Assembly (NCBI GenBank): GCA_036924285.1
Contig: JAYKYS010000001.1
Coordinates: 35,215,501 to 35,279,500 of the forward strand
From: Asterella californica
Lineage: Eukaryota; Streptophyta; Marchantiopsida; Marchantiales; Aytoniaceae
Direction of reading: 5' to 3'
DNA: 64,000 nucleotides
Under the pieces are notes generated by a model. It ran no database searches. It saw only the letters and a list, made by a program, of their open reading frames with translations, and was not told the DNA's origin. Every line of letters begins with the position of its first letter. Position 1 is the stretch's first letter. The position numbers and the translations under genes are program-made. Positions 45,953 through 57,928 of this stretch are shown one piece after another.

Positions 45953-46989
45953 TTACATGTTATCAAGTTTCTCGATAATTTCTTTGATTTCCTCGAATGA
46001 CTTTCTTGTTTTATGCAATTCCACAAACAAAGAGGTATGTCTTTTCCTACTCTGTTCCTTCTCGTGGCTTTCTCTCGATCTTTTCTTCTCTTCCAAGGAG
46101 GCCATCTTGTATTCAACAAACACTTTCCTATATTGTGCCTTCTCTCTTATACTCTCCTCGTACAAATTCAACACTCCTCCTTTTATATTCACCCTGTTGT
46201 TGCTTACTCCGGATCTCTGATTTCTAGACATTTCCTGCACGGACTCTGGTACTGCTCCTCGGCTCATCTCCTCTTCTCGATCCGGACTCATCTCGTCTCG
46301 TCCACCACCTCTTTCTTCATTAATCGTTCTCTCTTCATCAATCGGACTCATTTCATCCTCATCGCAGTGAGAATATCCATATCTTCATCGTCTTCTTCAA
46401 GCTGCAATGTACTATCTGATCGAGGAAGAGTACTCTCTGTTTGAAACTGAGAATCATATCTCATAAATTCTTCTTCTGACGAAATCTCAAATGCAAGAAT
46501 AGCGGGAGGATCAATGTTAGCAGGACTACCAAAAACAGCATTCATACGATAAAAGTGAGGACACTTCCCCTTCAACTTCTCTTCTAACGTCAATCTGTGC
46601 AACATTTCATTTTCTGTCAATCCTCCTCCTGTACTATCTTGAATCTCTTTCGCCTTCTTGTCCATGTCAACGTCTCTGTCAAATCTTTTTTTCAATTCTA
46701 CACCTGTCACAACAGGAAATCCATTTTTCCCAGAAAGTTGTGCCGCCATGATACCAAATGCAGTGGCTTTGCTCAAGCACTTTCCCGCACCAACTTTCGT
46801 TTTTCAACCAACTCCGTGCAGTACAGCAAAATTTTCTTCATCCTCGATATAAGCAACTATCTTCTCATAATCTTCTTGATTCAGACGGATGCGTGATTTC
46901 TTCAGCACCTCTGAACTTCTCGGAGCCATCGCACTGCGAATAGAGTCTACTTCAACATCACACTCCCCTTCATCACCTATACTCGTCAC
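45953..46989 (-). pseudogene. Harbinger Myb/SANT-like DNA-binding protein, broken
   Basis: The gene starts MTSIGDEGECDVEVDS at 46989. A Myb/SANT-like region includes NQEDYEKIVAYIEDEENFAV and, after an in-frame TGA at 46804-46806, KTKVGAGKCLSKATAFGIMA and the following conserved block to ANIDPPAILAF. The same frame ends at 46348; the charged, coiled-coil-like C-terminal part (46351-45953) is in another frame. In autonomous PIF/Harbinger elements a protein of this type binds the transposon ends and helps bring the transposase to the nucleus and DNA. It faces the transposase gene across the palindrome array. One nonsense codon and one frame change disable it. Confidence 0.65.
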
Positions 46990-47326
46990 TTCATCCGTAT
47001 ACAGCTCATCGTGTTGCTTTTGTTATTCAAAAGACTTTGGATATTCAAACGCTTGTTCACTCGAAGATCGATCTACCACTCGCTCCACTACTTCAGGATA
47101 GATTGAATGCGGACTTCTGTTTGCGTGTCTCTCATCATTCTAAGTATGACCACATTTAAGCACAATGTACTTTATACATAATACGGGTAAGTTTGAAACG
47201 CCCTCTCTTATAACCGTGGCTATAAGATGTAGTACGCCTACAAAGTTATCTACGGCTAAACTTAGACAATGCCCGTCGTCAAGTTACGAAAAATATTCCA
47301 CCGTCCGTTATCGAATAATTCCCCAG

Positions 47327-47339
47327 AACTTTGACACCC
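47327..47339 (-). repeat. Right terminal inverted repeat of the Harbinger element
   Basis: AACTTTGACACCC, exact reverse complement of 34300-34312, followed by TTA (47340-47342). Confidence 0.8.
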
Positions 47340-47342
47340 TTA

Positions 47343-50300
47343 TTAAACAGGGAACCCGCGGAGATTTCGTTGCTCTCTCCCTCAGTGCGAACTGGAAGGA
47401 GTCAAGGTAGAAGGCTCCGTGTGGACTCATCACGAGGAAGAGTAGGAGATTCATGATACAACCAACAACAGGCCAGGCCAGCCCAGAACTTAACGCGCTG
47501 ATTGAACATTCACAGCACTTACGGAAGATCTAGCCTAAGCGACTTGGACGCACTATAGCAAGGCAAGTGGCTGGTTCAAGTGATCATGATGAGCTCTTTT
47601 CTCAGGTGAATGCAAGCACCAGAAGGAGTCATGACCGCTTCGATATCGATCCACGACAAATAATTCAGATGAATAAAGGTCAACGTCCGTTGCAGGAAAC
47701 TTTGTCGGACATATCATGGTATCTGTAGACAGGGTTTGTAGATCGTGGATCGTGTTACCAGTCCATCATCGTTGATGGTAGGCAGGGAAAGGATCACCAC
47801 AGCAAGGTGGAGGGGGTCGTAAGATCATAACTACCGTAGGCTCATGATCACCAGGAGTTCATCGAGGCCTTCCACCCTACTGGATGTACTTTGCGTCAAC
47901 TTGCAATTGAAATAAGATTTGAAAAGAAAAGTACATGATTTAAGAGAAACCATTCCTTTGTCGTCTTTAACATATATGGATTACTAAACCGTTTATCGAA
48001 CTAAGTCTTTGATTTAATTTATAAGATGATAATATTCCGGATATGTAAATTTATGTCAAATTCAGTCAGTCACTACTGTAAGAAAGTAAATAAAAATAAG
48101 CGTGAAATTAATTGTTAAAATTTTGGTAACTTGTTAACAGTTAAATGGTGAGAGTGAAAAAGTCTATATACACATTTGTGAGTTGTCTCTAAAAATTTCA
48201 TCCAAGCAATATATTAAAAAAACAATAATTTGTGCAAAAATCTTCATGATTCTTCGTGATATGAAAAGTTTCCTGTTACGTACATTAAATATGGATGTAC
48301 ATCTACGATCGTCTAGCTAGTATGTTAAATGAATCTGAATCAGTTTGAAAGTATCATATCAGAGTCTCCCTAGTTTCCATAAAATTTTAAATATAATTTC
48401 TGATGTTTAATGATATGATTTTCTCCATTTGATACATTGTTTTTGACAAAATAAAGTAATAGTTTATAATTATGCTCTGTGATTTTCTTTTCCCATTCAA
48501 GTCGGAATTCCCCCTTGTGTTGTATGTTCGCTTTCTTGTGGAATTTTAATATATATCTCACACTTCTACATCTCAGAGAAAGCATTCTAAATAATTTTGG
48601 AAATCTACAACTCAATGAAACAAAAAAATAGTGTATGGAATAAACTCCGACCATGAAATATCATGGAAAATTATATCTGGGTTGTAAGTGTGTCTAAGTA
48701 TAAAGGAAAGATCATATTAGCGTTTGGCTGGCGGTAGATTCGTAGTGTCTTTGAGGTAATCACGCTTTGAACAACACAGTACTACACGTTTTACTCAAAT
48801 ACTTATTTTATTAGACCACTGGATTGTTAATAAGGTTGTTATCATTCTATTTAGTTTCCTTTTTGTTAATAATATAGTGAAAATTGTGTTAGAATATTAA
48901 TATCTTTTTAGCAAGAGATGAATAGCTTGTAAATAATCAAGATCTGATATATAATATCAATAAATAATAAGTGGCTTTGATTAATATTGTGTTTAAAATA
49001 ATTAAAGTTAAATATTATTATTTATTATTATGTGTTGGAGTTAAAGTTCTATAACTCCAGCACTTCGACATTTATCGTTCATGAACACTAAAATAATTTA
49101 TTTTGAATTTTTAAAATTTATTTCAATATTAGATTATAAAAATAACAATTCTATTATTATGAAAGCATTAATAACTTAATTCAGTATTTATTTCTAAAAG
49201 TAAGTGATAAATTATTAATATTAAGAAAAAATTGGATCATTATTTAATTTCGTACATCAATTATTGACTACTTCTCGTCTCATTAAGATATGCGGGTTTT
49301 CTTTTCACTCCTTTTTCGTTGGATGATTGTAACCTCAGTAAAGTTTCCTACATGCTCCCATGCTCACTTACTAGCTAAGAATGAACGAATTATTTTTACT
49401 TTTTTCCTTGTATCTCCTTCGTCACTAAATCACTGATCGAATTCCAAATCCTTTCACATGTATCAGTTTATTCATTAAAACGAGACTAGTTTATATTTTT
49501 GAGATATTTGAGAAACACTTTATAGAACAAATTTTTGGATTGCGGGACATTTCGATCACAAAATTGAAACTTTTCAAGAATTTCAAGATTTTAATTTATT
49601 CAGTTTGATCTGATTTCTTGAAATAAAATTATAAACTCAATGAAAATAAAATGTGATCAATGAGCTAAAAAATCCAAAATAATAAACCTTACAATATTCT
49701 ACATTTATTGGAAAACATGTACGACACCTACACTCTCTTCCCTCTCCGCACCTCGTTCTCCAATTAAGAGGTATGGAAAAGCAGTTTCCAACTTTGCCCG
49801 GCCCGTTCGGACTCCATTCAACCTCCCAGCTTGCCTAACAAAGCGTGTGGAAATTCACGTGCACTATCGGGTTGGATCCTTCGACAGTTTCCAGTGGAAA
49901 TCTTTTACTTCTCCACAGTTCAATTTTCTGTGCTACAGTAAAACTTGTGACACTCACAGCAGCAATATGCGTACGCGCGCAAAGCTAGCCCTGTTCGTAA
50001 AGAGCGTGATTCTATGACTCCCTGTGTCTGTACAGGCTCGAGTGATTAACGTATCCGTGCGACAGACTTAATTCATTAGGCTACCTTGATTTAGATGTAC
50101 AGGAAACTGAAACATTCGCCGGGAACTGCTCATTCCGCTTCATCGTGTGCCCATTCTCGCCTTCGCAGCCTGTGCTAGGAATTGCAACTTACAGTAAGGT
50201 CAACGTGCTCCGACGATCCAAGCTACCTATCCATATCATGGCTTGACACCCTTAAAACTTGACTTGACTCTTAGAATCTGGATTCTCGCTCACATCTCAC

Positions 50301-51498
50301 TGAAATGGGTGAACTTTTACATTACTGAATCTCCACTTCCACTTTCTGTAAGAATCCCGCATGCTCTGCTTTAAGATATATGTGAAATACCCTGGAATTC
50401 TTGGTTTGACCCGGATCCCCTCTGGGAGCTACGATAAGATCGATATCGAGAGTGTACACTACACGCCACTGGCCTTGGACGGCTCCAGTTCTCACAGTAC
50501 TACCGTAGTGGGTGGGATTAGGGACCCTAAATCTCCCTCTGCCCCGATCCAGGAAGGTGGATGAAGAGAAAACATCCCTTCATGATCAATCCCTCAGACT
50601 CTACGTATCACGAGTAAGGTGACCCTCGGCACACGAGTGGGACCTAAGAGCACACGAGTGGAACTAATGTCGATCCGGATCTGGTGTTGAACAGCACAAA
50701 CATTCTGATCTACGGATTTGAACAAAACTTGAAGATGTCAACAGATGATAACTTTGAGTTGCGGAACACCAGCTGCATGGAGTCTCAGGATGGCTGGGAT
50801 CTCAGCTGTACAATGACATCGTGACAGAACGTTCTAGTCTCCAGCTAAGCTCGATACAAAGCTGGATGATGTCAAAGTTCGTGCCAGAACTCAACAGTAC
50901 AATACATTATTCCCCTCTCAGTGTTTTGCACGAGTGGCCAGGGGGGGCTCACTAAGTCTTGTGGAGCTTCTCGAGCTATATAGATCTCCCAGCCTGCTAT
51001 TCTTGTGTGACAACTCTTCTTTGTATGCTTTCTTCTCCAGAAAATTTTCCCTCGTTCTCTCGTGCGCTGCAACCGCTGCTCTGTGTGGACCTCACAGTTT
51101 ATAGATTTCGTTACCACAGGCAGCAGGTTTCAGGGTAACTTCAGTTCTTCATGCGAGTCGAATATATATCCGTACTGAGAGATTCAGCACCGACTAGCCG
51201 GAAATCACTTTTTGTAGGTTATCTGGAACAGCGAGGTTTCGTTTAGTGCAGTAGTTGCCTCCAAGAAATCGAAACTCAACCAGTTTCTGGTGCCGGTGAG
51301 TGACCTGTAAGCAGGATTAGCGTACGCAGGCCAGATCGGAACTCCAAGGTTTACTAGGACAGGCCGAGATTTGAGCCTATTTGAATAGCGAATCGGGTGA
51401 CTTCTCGGTACATTGTTCAGAATTTGAAATTTGAAATTTGGTTCTCGCCAGAAACTCGACAAGTTAGGGTTGGGCCCTGACGTTATTGCTGTAGCAAC
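47343..51498. other. AT-rich spacer upstream of the FLA gene
   Basis: No gene is supported. 47900-49700 is strongly AT-rich. 49720-51498 has more even composition and must hold the FLA promoter and leader, but I see no distinct TATA box or conserved element that I would mark. Confidence 0.5.
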
Positions 51499-52737
51499 AT
51501 GGTCAGAAGGAAGAAAGCAGGGTCCAGTTTGGTGGGGTCATTGCTACTGAGCTTCACGATTCTGTCGACCGCTGCTTCCTTCAACATCACAGCAATTCTA
51601 GATGAGTTTCCCGACTTCACCGTTTTGAACCAAATGCTGTCGGATACAAAAGTGGCTGACCAGATAAATGCACGACGGTCCGTAACCCTCTTTGCTCCTA
51701 ACAACGATGCCATGACAGCATTCAGAACTGCCAATCCAGGCATCGAGGGGGAGAAGGTCGCTAATCTGTTGCGCTACCATGTTCTTCTACGTTACTTGAC
51801 AGTCCTAGACCTCCAAGGTCTGCCCAAGGAAAATCATACCACAGTGTCTACTCTTTTCCAACCCACCGGCAGCGAAACTGGTGAAGACGGAAATGTCAAC
51901 ATCTACAACAGCCGTTCGAAGATTCTCATCGGCCATTCCACCCAGGACAACTATCCCAACTCCACAGTTGTGAACACGGCCTTTCAGCAGCAAGATGACA
52001 TTAGTGTCATAATGATTGACCGCACACTCGAACCTGCTGGATTTCAACCAGCTCCTGTCAGCGGAGCTAATATAACGGGAGCTTTGGAAGATATAGGAGG
52101 CTACACGATTTTCGTTAGCTTGATGAAGCAGACTGGAGTAGATGAGGTGTTCGCAAGCAGGCAATCGGGACCCGGAGTGACCATCTTCGTTCCAACTGAC
52201 GAAGCGTTCGGGGCATTTCCTGACCAGTGGATACAAGGCCTCGAACTCCAACAGCAGAGACTTCTGTTGCAGTACCACGCCCTTACGAAGTACCGCGCTC
52301 TGGGTGCACTGTGGCGGGTCACAGATAAGCTGGTACAGACTGTATCATCCACGATCGCAGGTCCCGATACCTACAACCTTCTCATCACTGCTGAAAACGG
52401 AGTCGTGACGATTTACTCCTCCACTCCCAATAGGCCGAACGCGACTCTAATCTCCACGTTGTACGACGCGAATCCCGTGGTCATGTACTCGATAGACGCC
52501 GTCCTGCTTCCGGAAGAGCTCTTGGGTGATATCCAAGCGCTGCCCATTACTGCTCCCGTCCCCGACTTCCCTCCTGCATCAGATCCCACTCTGGCCGTGG
52601 ACAGTAGACTGAAACAGAGAACAAACTCTGCATTCGCTCCCGCTGCTCCGCCAGCTATATCTGCCAGCGCCACCGCAACGAACAGGTCTGTGTATTTGGC
52701 CTTAGTCTCTGCAGTCATGTTCTGGTTCACTCTGTGA
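51499..52737 (+). CDS. Fasciclin-like arabinogalactan protein (FLA), two FAS1 domains, GPI-anchored
   Basis: A single uninterrupted frame of 412 codons. Residues 1-26 form a basic start and hydrophobic signal peptide. The first FAS1 domain (about 27-180) has the H1-like SVTLFAPNNDAM (61-72) and the Tyr-His pair Y93-H94. The second (about 190-340) has GVTIFVPTDEAF (226-237) and Y259-H260. N-glycosylation sequons occur at N29, N154, N191 and N314. A short Pro/Ala segment (FPPASDP, APAAPP) offers sites for arabinogalactan. The C terminus (398-412) is hydrophobic after a small-residue stretch, as for GPI anchoring. Such proteins work at the plasma membrane and cell wall in adhesion and wall integrity. 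The length is normal for two-domain FLAs, and the gene is intron-free, as many FLA genes are. Confidence 0.95.
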   Translation: MVRRKKAGSSLVGSLLLSFTILSTAASFNITAILDEFPDFTVLNQMLSDTKVADQINARRSVTLFAPNNDAMTAFRTANPGIEGEKVANLLRYHVLLRYLTVLDLQGLPKENHTTVSTLFQPTGSETGEDGNVNIYNSRSKILIGHSTQDNYPNSTVVNTAFQQQDDISVIMIDRTLEPAGFQPAPVSGANITGALEDIGGYTIFVSLMKQTGVDEVFASRQSGPGVTIFVPTDEAFGAFPDQWIQGLELQQQRLLLQYHALTKYRALGALWRVTDKLVQTVSSTIAGPDTYNLLITAENGVVTIYSSTPNRPNATLISTLYDANPVVMYSIDAVLLPEELLGDIQALPITAPVPDFPPASDPTLAVDSRLKQRTNSAFAPAAPPAISASATATNRSVYLALVSAVMFWFTL

Positions 52738-52799
52738 GAGTAGTCTGTTCCACGGCTTTACACTTGCCAATGGAGCTTTCATCATGAGATTGTCCTTAA

Positions 52800-52849
52800 A
52801 TGGAAGTGAACCTCTGGTGGAAGTGAAACCCCCAGAGGTTCACTTCCAT
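52800..52849. repeat. Perfect 18-bp inverted repeat just downstream of the FLA gene
   Basis: ATGGAAGTGAACCTCTGG (52800-52817) pairs exactly with 52832-52849 across 14 nt. It starts 63 bases after the FLA stop codon, so it probably lies in the 3' UTR and could affect RNA processing or stability. Confidence 0.9.
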
Positions 52850-54604
52850 GTCGGTCCTTAGGCTAACTTCCCAGCCTCTATACTTCACTTGAGATTGTGA
52901 ATCGCTCGAAGAGGAGGAGATTTCTCAAAGGCGTTCTACTGAAAGAACTTGACGTTCTACTTGGGAGGGAGCTAACTCTCCGGTACAGTAGGTGCGAACT
53001 TTGAAGTTAACTACGTAGGTTCGTCTGAGTCCACTGGTCGTACCACGTACGTCACCTCGTTGTTCGGGCTCCTGATTGGAAATGAACATCCCTTCACATG
53101 CCCTTCGTGTACGTAACCTCATCCGGTCCGATCGATACCACACTACTACGGTAGCTGTAGCTAGGCAGATAGGATAGGAGAGATGGATAACAACATTCCA
53201 GATTCCCTGATATACATTAGCGGAGAAGCGATTGTTTAGTCAGCTCTGATACCCTTCACATACAATTTCATTTCTAAAGAAGGTCATTCTTTTCTCTATG
53301 TGTTTGTAACCAAATCACTAAATAAGTTCAAAACCTGAGCTCCCAGATATCTAGTATTCAGTAGATTCTTTAATGTATCAGACTGCGTTCTGATGCAAAT
53401 CACTTGTACGACTGGGTCGAAGCGCCTATTTGCAATTGCATCCAGCTTTTCGTTTTCGTTTCTGATCAGGCGCGCTTACGCGAATCACAGAGATTATATA
53501 ATCGCTGAAAGCTGGAATTAATTAATGAAAACCAGTTCCGGATCCAGACATATATGCATGCTCCTATTTGGAGTGCATCGCTGTTTTAGAATGTTTTCCT
53601 CTGACGTTGGAAGTGAAAATGTTTTTCACGTGAAGCGCCAAAATTCGACGTCCAGCGGAAGGCGATGCCTGCAGTGAGCTTACGAGTCTAATCCGCTTCC
53701 TGAAGGAGGGAGTTGCTTACGCTCGTAAGTCACGGCATTCCGCAGTGTAAAACTTTTTTGATTTATACGGTAATTTTTGTAAAGTAACATTAAGGACCTT
53801 AATATATTAATAACATTCGGAGTAATTTTCAGAAAAACATTCTTGATTTATAAGGTCACTCCTGCAAAATAACTTTAATAACTAGAAATTAAATATATTT
53901 TTCTTTTATCACTTAGAGATTCTTTATTTGTGTGTCTTATAAGAATTTATTGGATAATATTTGAAACTCAGTAGGAGTTGTACAGATTTTTTTTTCCCTC
54001 TTTTCCCACTTTTAGTTTAAACTATTTCAATTTATACGAAAGAAACTGATTTTTTCTCTTGAATAGATCTAGAAAGTGGATGAAAAATGATCGTGTATAC
54101 ATCAGTGTTTGGGCCTCCTTACCTGCAAGAGAGTACAAAAGTATTTTGTACTCTCTTGAAGAACCTTCAAGATGGATCGAATCTACTTCCGTCGAACCAT
54201 GAACGTTAACCGCGCCGTTTGCTCAAGTGTGTTCAAGGCAGGTTAGAGTGTGATCATAAGTCTGGCCCTCGACATGGGACGATCAGGTCGATAGTTCGAC
54301 GGTTGTTGCCACCGGGGAGCTGGAGGGGGTGGTGTAATCCGTAAAGAGCTAGAGTTCCACGCCGGTAAAACGGCTCGGAAGAACCAAGGTTAAATATATC
54401 CAAAATGGAAGGATGGAGTGCTTGGAAGATCGTCAGTTACAAGCCGATTATAATCTACATTTTGAGTTTTGCTCCTCACTGATTTCTGCAGAATTCTTCT
54501 TCCTCAGCTCCACGCAGCAATAGTCGATCTTTCTCACTCCTCTATTGTCCGAAATGCTTCCTTAGTCCCCTACCGGCTGGTGACCAGGTTGCGACTGTTG
54601 TATA
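52850..54604. other. Spacer downstream of the FLA gene
   Basis: No gene recognised. It becomes AT-rich from 53750 and carries a perfect hairpin at 54126-54158. Confidence 0.5.
54126..54158. repeat. Perfect 15-bp inverted repeat, 3-nt loop
   Basis: CAAGAGAGTACAAAA (54126-54140) and TTTTGTACTCTCTTG (54144-54158) are exact reverse complements around GTA. Confidence 0.9.
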
Positions 54605-56195
54605 GTGAGAACTGTGATCTGTAAGATGGTTCGCGCACCGAATTCTCTTGAGGAGGCGATGCATCAGACAGAATGGATGCAAGCCATGCAAGTTGAGTTT
54701 TCAGCTTTGCAACATCAGCAGACTTGGGAGCTGGTTGCTTTATCTTCCGATAAGAAAGCCATTGGTTGTAGATGGGTTTACAAGGTCAAGAGAAATTCAG
54801 ATAGTTCACTCCACATGCACAAGGCGAGACTTGTGGCTAAAGGATATGCGCTGCAATATGACATTGACTTTGAGGAAACTTTCAATCAGGTAGCCAAAAT
54901 GGTTTTCATATGCACCCTTGTGACATTAGTCGACTATAAGTAAAAGGTGGTAACTACATCAAATGGACTTCAATAATGCTTTCATGAACGGAGATTTGTA
55001 GGAGGAGGTCTACATGATGCAATCCCCTGGATACGAAGACCAGAGGTATCAAAATAAAGTTTGTAGACTCCATAAGTCCTTGTATGGACTTAAGCAAGCT
55101 CCAAGAGCTTGGAATGCCAAGATTAACTCGTTTCTAGTTTTGCTTGGCTTTCCTGTGTGTAGTTCAGACTCCTCATTGTATTCTTTGCAGGTCGATGATA
55201 ACACAATACTGATCAGCATCTATGTAATGATCTAGTTATCACTGGTATCTCTGAGAGCCTTATCAAGCAAGCAAAACATAACAGCAAAAACAATTAAAAC
55301 AATCAACTGAAAGGGGAGTTTGATATGAAAGATCTAGGTGAACTGAGGTACTTTCTAGCTATTGAGTTCATCAAGGATGGAGATGATACATGACTGTTAC
55401 AGAGACATTAAGCTTTGAATAAGCTAGAACAGTTTGGGATGACAAGTTGTAAGCTTATATCTATCCTTCTTGCGTCTTCTCTGAAGTTGAATGTTGAGAA
55501 TGGTGAGCTATTGATAGATTCAAATTTCTATAGACATATTGTAGACAGTCTGATCTACTTGATCATTATTAGACCTGATCTAATTTATGTTGTAGGCCTA
55601 GTTAGTCAGTTCATGCAGACACCTAGGAAACCTCATCTTGATGCAGTTCTCTACGATATGTGAAGTTCACAATCCAGTATGGACTCACTATGCAGCGATG
55701 GTCCTCTCTTGTTACATGGTTTTACAGATGCAGACTGGGCAGGAAGTGCTCAAGATAGAAGATCTACGTCAATTTTTATTTTCAGTCTTGGAGACTTTGC
55801 TGTTAGTTGGCAATCGAAGAAGCAACTTACAGTTGCTCTGTCATCGACTGAAGCAGAATACAGAGGTGTCACTAATGCCACTTGTGAACCCGTTTGACTT
55901 CACACGTTACTGAAAGATATGGATGTGAAATTTTCTGACCTTGTTGTTTTACACACAGACAATATCAGCAGTATTAAACTTGCTTTTAATCTTGTTTTCC
56001 ATCTAGGACCAAACATATAGAGGTTCATTATCATTTTATTCGAGAGAAAGTATTGGCTGGAGAGGTATATCTGAGATATGTACCTACAGATGAACAAGTT
56101 GTTGATATATTCACCAAAGCTTTACCTAGAAATAAATTTGACATTTTCAGATTATGTCTAGGTGTTAAGAATATTGATATGTGCATGAGGGAGAC
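54605..56195 (+). pseudogene. Ty1/copia Pol remnant (reverse transcriptase and RNase H)
   Basis: The stretch begins in the RT N terminus (TWELVALSSDKKAIGCRWVY, then KARLVAKGYA). After stops it continues with VCRLHKSLYGLKQAPRAWN and the RT active-site region at 55221-55240, where one base is missing, so the expected Y-V-D-D is lost. RNase H motifs follow: TDADWAG, ALSSTEAEYRG, then an HTDN segment and VPTDEQVVDIFTKALPRNKF near the end. At least five stops or frame changes are visible. The integrase, protease and gag are absent: the element is truncated at its 5' side. The LTR that follows at 56196-56504 belongs to it. Confidence 0.92.
56187..56194 (+). promoter_or_regulatory. Polypurine tract of the copia remnant
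   Basis: GAGGGAGA, one base before the TGTTGATAAA start of the LTR. Confidence 0.65.
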
Positions 56196-56504
56196 TGTTG
56201 ATAAACGTAGTACAAGCTCTTGAAGCTACTATGTATAACATGTACATACACAGTTAGTATACTTAGGGCACAGCTAAGTTATGGAGATCTAATCCCTAAT
56301 GTGTTTTACTCTCCCTATATATTGAGAAGGGGCGCTGTCTCTAGGTTAGTTCTTTTGATGATATTTCTCTTCCTTCTTTTGTTCCTCTTGTGAGAAGGCT
56401 GAGAGAGCCTCCTCCCTTGTTGGAAAGTTTTCCTCCCTTGTTGGAGTGGTGCTATGAGTGTTGGTTTCGACTCTGCGCTTGCAGACAAATTCATGATGGT
56501 AACA
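56196..56504 (+). mobile_element. 3' LTR of the copia remnant (309 bp)
   Basis: It starts TGTTGATAAA beside the polypurine tract and ends ATGGTAACA, matching TGTTG...AACA copia ends. A CTATATATTGAG TATA-like box lies near 56324, and a doubled CCTCCCTTGTTGGA occurs at 56410-56445. The size is typical for a copia LTR. No second copy is in the window. Confidence 0.75.
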
Positions 56505-57212
56505 ATATGATATGTAAAAACCTAAACGCTCTATAGCTGCAATTCCTACTCCGCCTGATTTCGTATCTATCGACTATGCTGATGGATGATCTGTATCTTT
56601 TCCTATGTATATTCGTCCGTAGAACTCGTGCACATACTTCGCAGCTGGTATATATTATCTAGAGGTGATTCCGGGTTTCTCAATCCCACGTGGGGAACTT
56701 GGGAAGCATATCATTAACTTTATGCGCAATTATGCTCCATGGTTTGGTTCGACTAGCATAACGTGGATGTAGCTTGTAGCTACTGGGTACATCGTTTCAA
56801 TGCTGAGGCTTCGGATAAGCGCCTAGCTTCAATAAGGACTTGGTAACCGACCATATGTACAGGGAGAGTTGATCATGTATAGCTCCGATTCGGAAGTTTG
56901 AAACAATACGAACGATGCAATGTAAGCACTTACCACGATGTGTTACGATGATTCATATACCTTTATGAATTATATGATGTATGGAGGTTCGAATTCTACC
57001 TGAACTTTTGGTGGAGTACGATGGTTGACGGGGCAGACATCTCGTGCGGATGTCTGAGTTTCTCCAAATATACTTAGTCTAGCTCCCATTGCAAGTCCCA
57101 TTTGCAATGTGATTGTTGCAACATATCGAGGGATCTTCTTCGACTCAACCATCGGTATCGATATCCATCAGCATGCCCACCTGGTCCACAGTCATTGGTT
57201 CAGATGACGGCG
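56505..57212. other. Spacer between copia LTR and gypsy fragment
   Basis: No gene or repeat recognised. It may include unrecognisable gypsy sequence on the minus strand. Confidence 0.4.
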
Positions 57213-57782
57213 TTAAAATATCTCCTCATCAACCTCGTCATGCCATCGAGCCCCAATCTGATCCTGCTGACTCGTGCATGGGTTACGACTCAACCCATCA
57301 GCATCTAGGTTTACAACTCCCGGTCTATGCATTATCTCGAAGTCATACTCCTGTAAGATCAGAGCCTATCGTGCAAGCTTCCCTGTAAGCTTGTCGGAAT
57401 CCATCAACCACTTGAGCGACTGGTGATCAGTGATGAGAGTAAGGGGGTTCTCAAACATGTAACATCGAAAGTGTCCAACAGCCCATACTGCAGCTAAACA
57501 CTCTCCCTCGTATGAACTGTACCTCACCTCTGCCAAATTGTTGGAGCGACTAGCATACGTCACCACAAACTCCTTTTTCTCATCATCATGCTGAGTCAAC
57601 ACTGCTCCAAGTCTCAACATACTCCAATCAGTGTGCAGTTGGAAAGGACGCCTCCTAACGGATCTCCTCAAGATAGGAGCAGTAAACCTATCCTTGAGCT
57701 CTACAAAAACTCGCTCTTGCTCATCTCCCCATGAAACGTCCACGTCAATAAATGTAATTGTTGTTGAACCTCGCAGTGCCAT
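57213..57782 (-). pseudogene. Ty3/gypsy RNase H fragment
   Basis: Minus-strand frame 57782-57366 carries the end of RT and an RNase H domain: WGDEQERVFVELKDRFTAPI, LHTDWSMLRLGAVLTQ, YSSYEGECLAAVWAV and ITDHQSLKWLMDSD. A Trp codon after KLAR has become a stop near 57370; the same frame goes on through EYDFEIMHRPGVVNLDADGL to a stop at 57213-57215. It is like chromovirus Pol rather than elements A and B (DHQSLKWL and HRPG motifs). No LTR is nearby, so it is a stranded internal fragment. Confidence 0.88.
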
Positions 57783-57928
57783 GCCAGCTACTAATGAAGC
57801 AATCGTTAGAATGGCTCAAGGAAAGCGAAGGAAACTTCTGTGTGAAACTTCCACCACGAATTCTCATTCATTCAGGAGAGAGCCAGTACGTTAACTTTAA
57901 ATTTCCGCCAGTAAAGGTCAGTACTAGT

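Larger units (their letters stand above)
34298..47339 (+). mobile_element. PIF/Harbinger DNA transposon, split by gypsy element B
   Basis: The left end GGGGGTGTCAAAGTT (34298-34312) reappears in reverse complement as AACTTTGACACCC at 47327-47339, and the trinucleotide TTA flanks both (34295-34297 and 47340-47342). TTA duplications and short G-rich ends are typical of PIF/Harbinger. Inside are a DDE transposase (plus strand) and a Myb/SANT-like protein gene (minus strand), the usual two-gene set. Removing element B with its 4-bp duplication (34576-43286) leaves about 4.3 kb, a normal length. Both genes are broken, so the copy is not autonomous. Confidence 0.85.
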
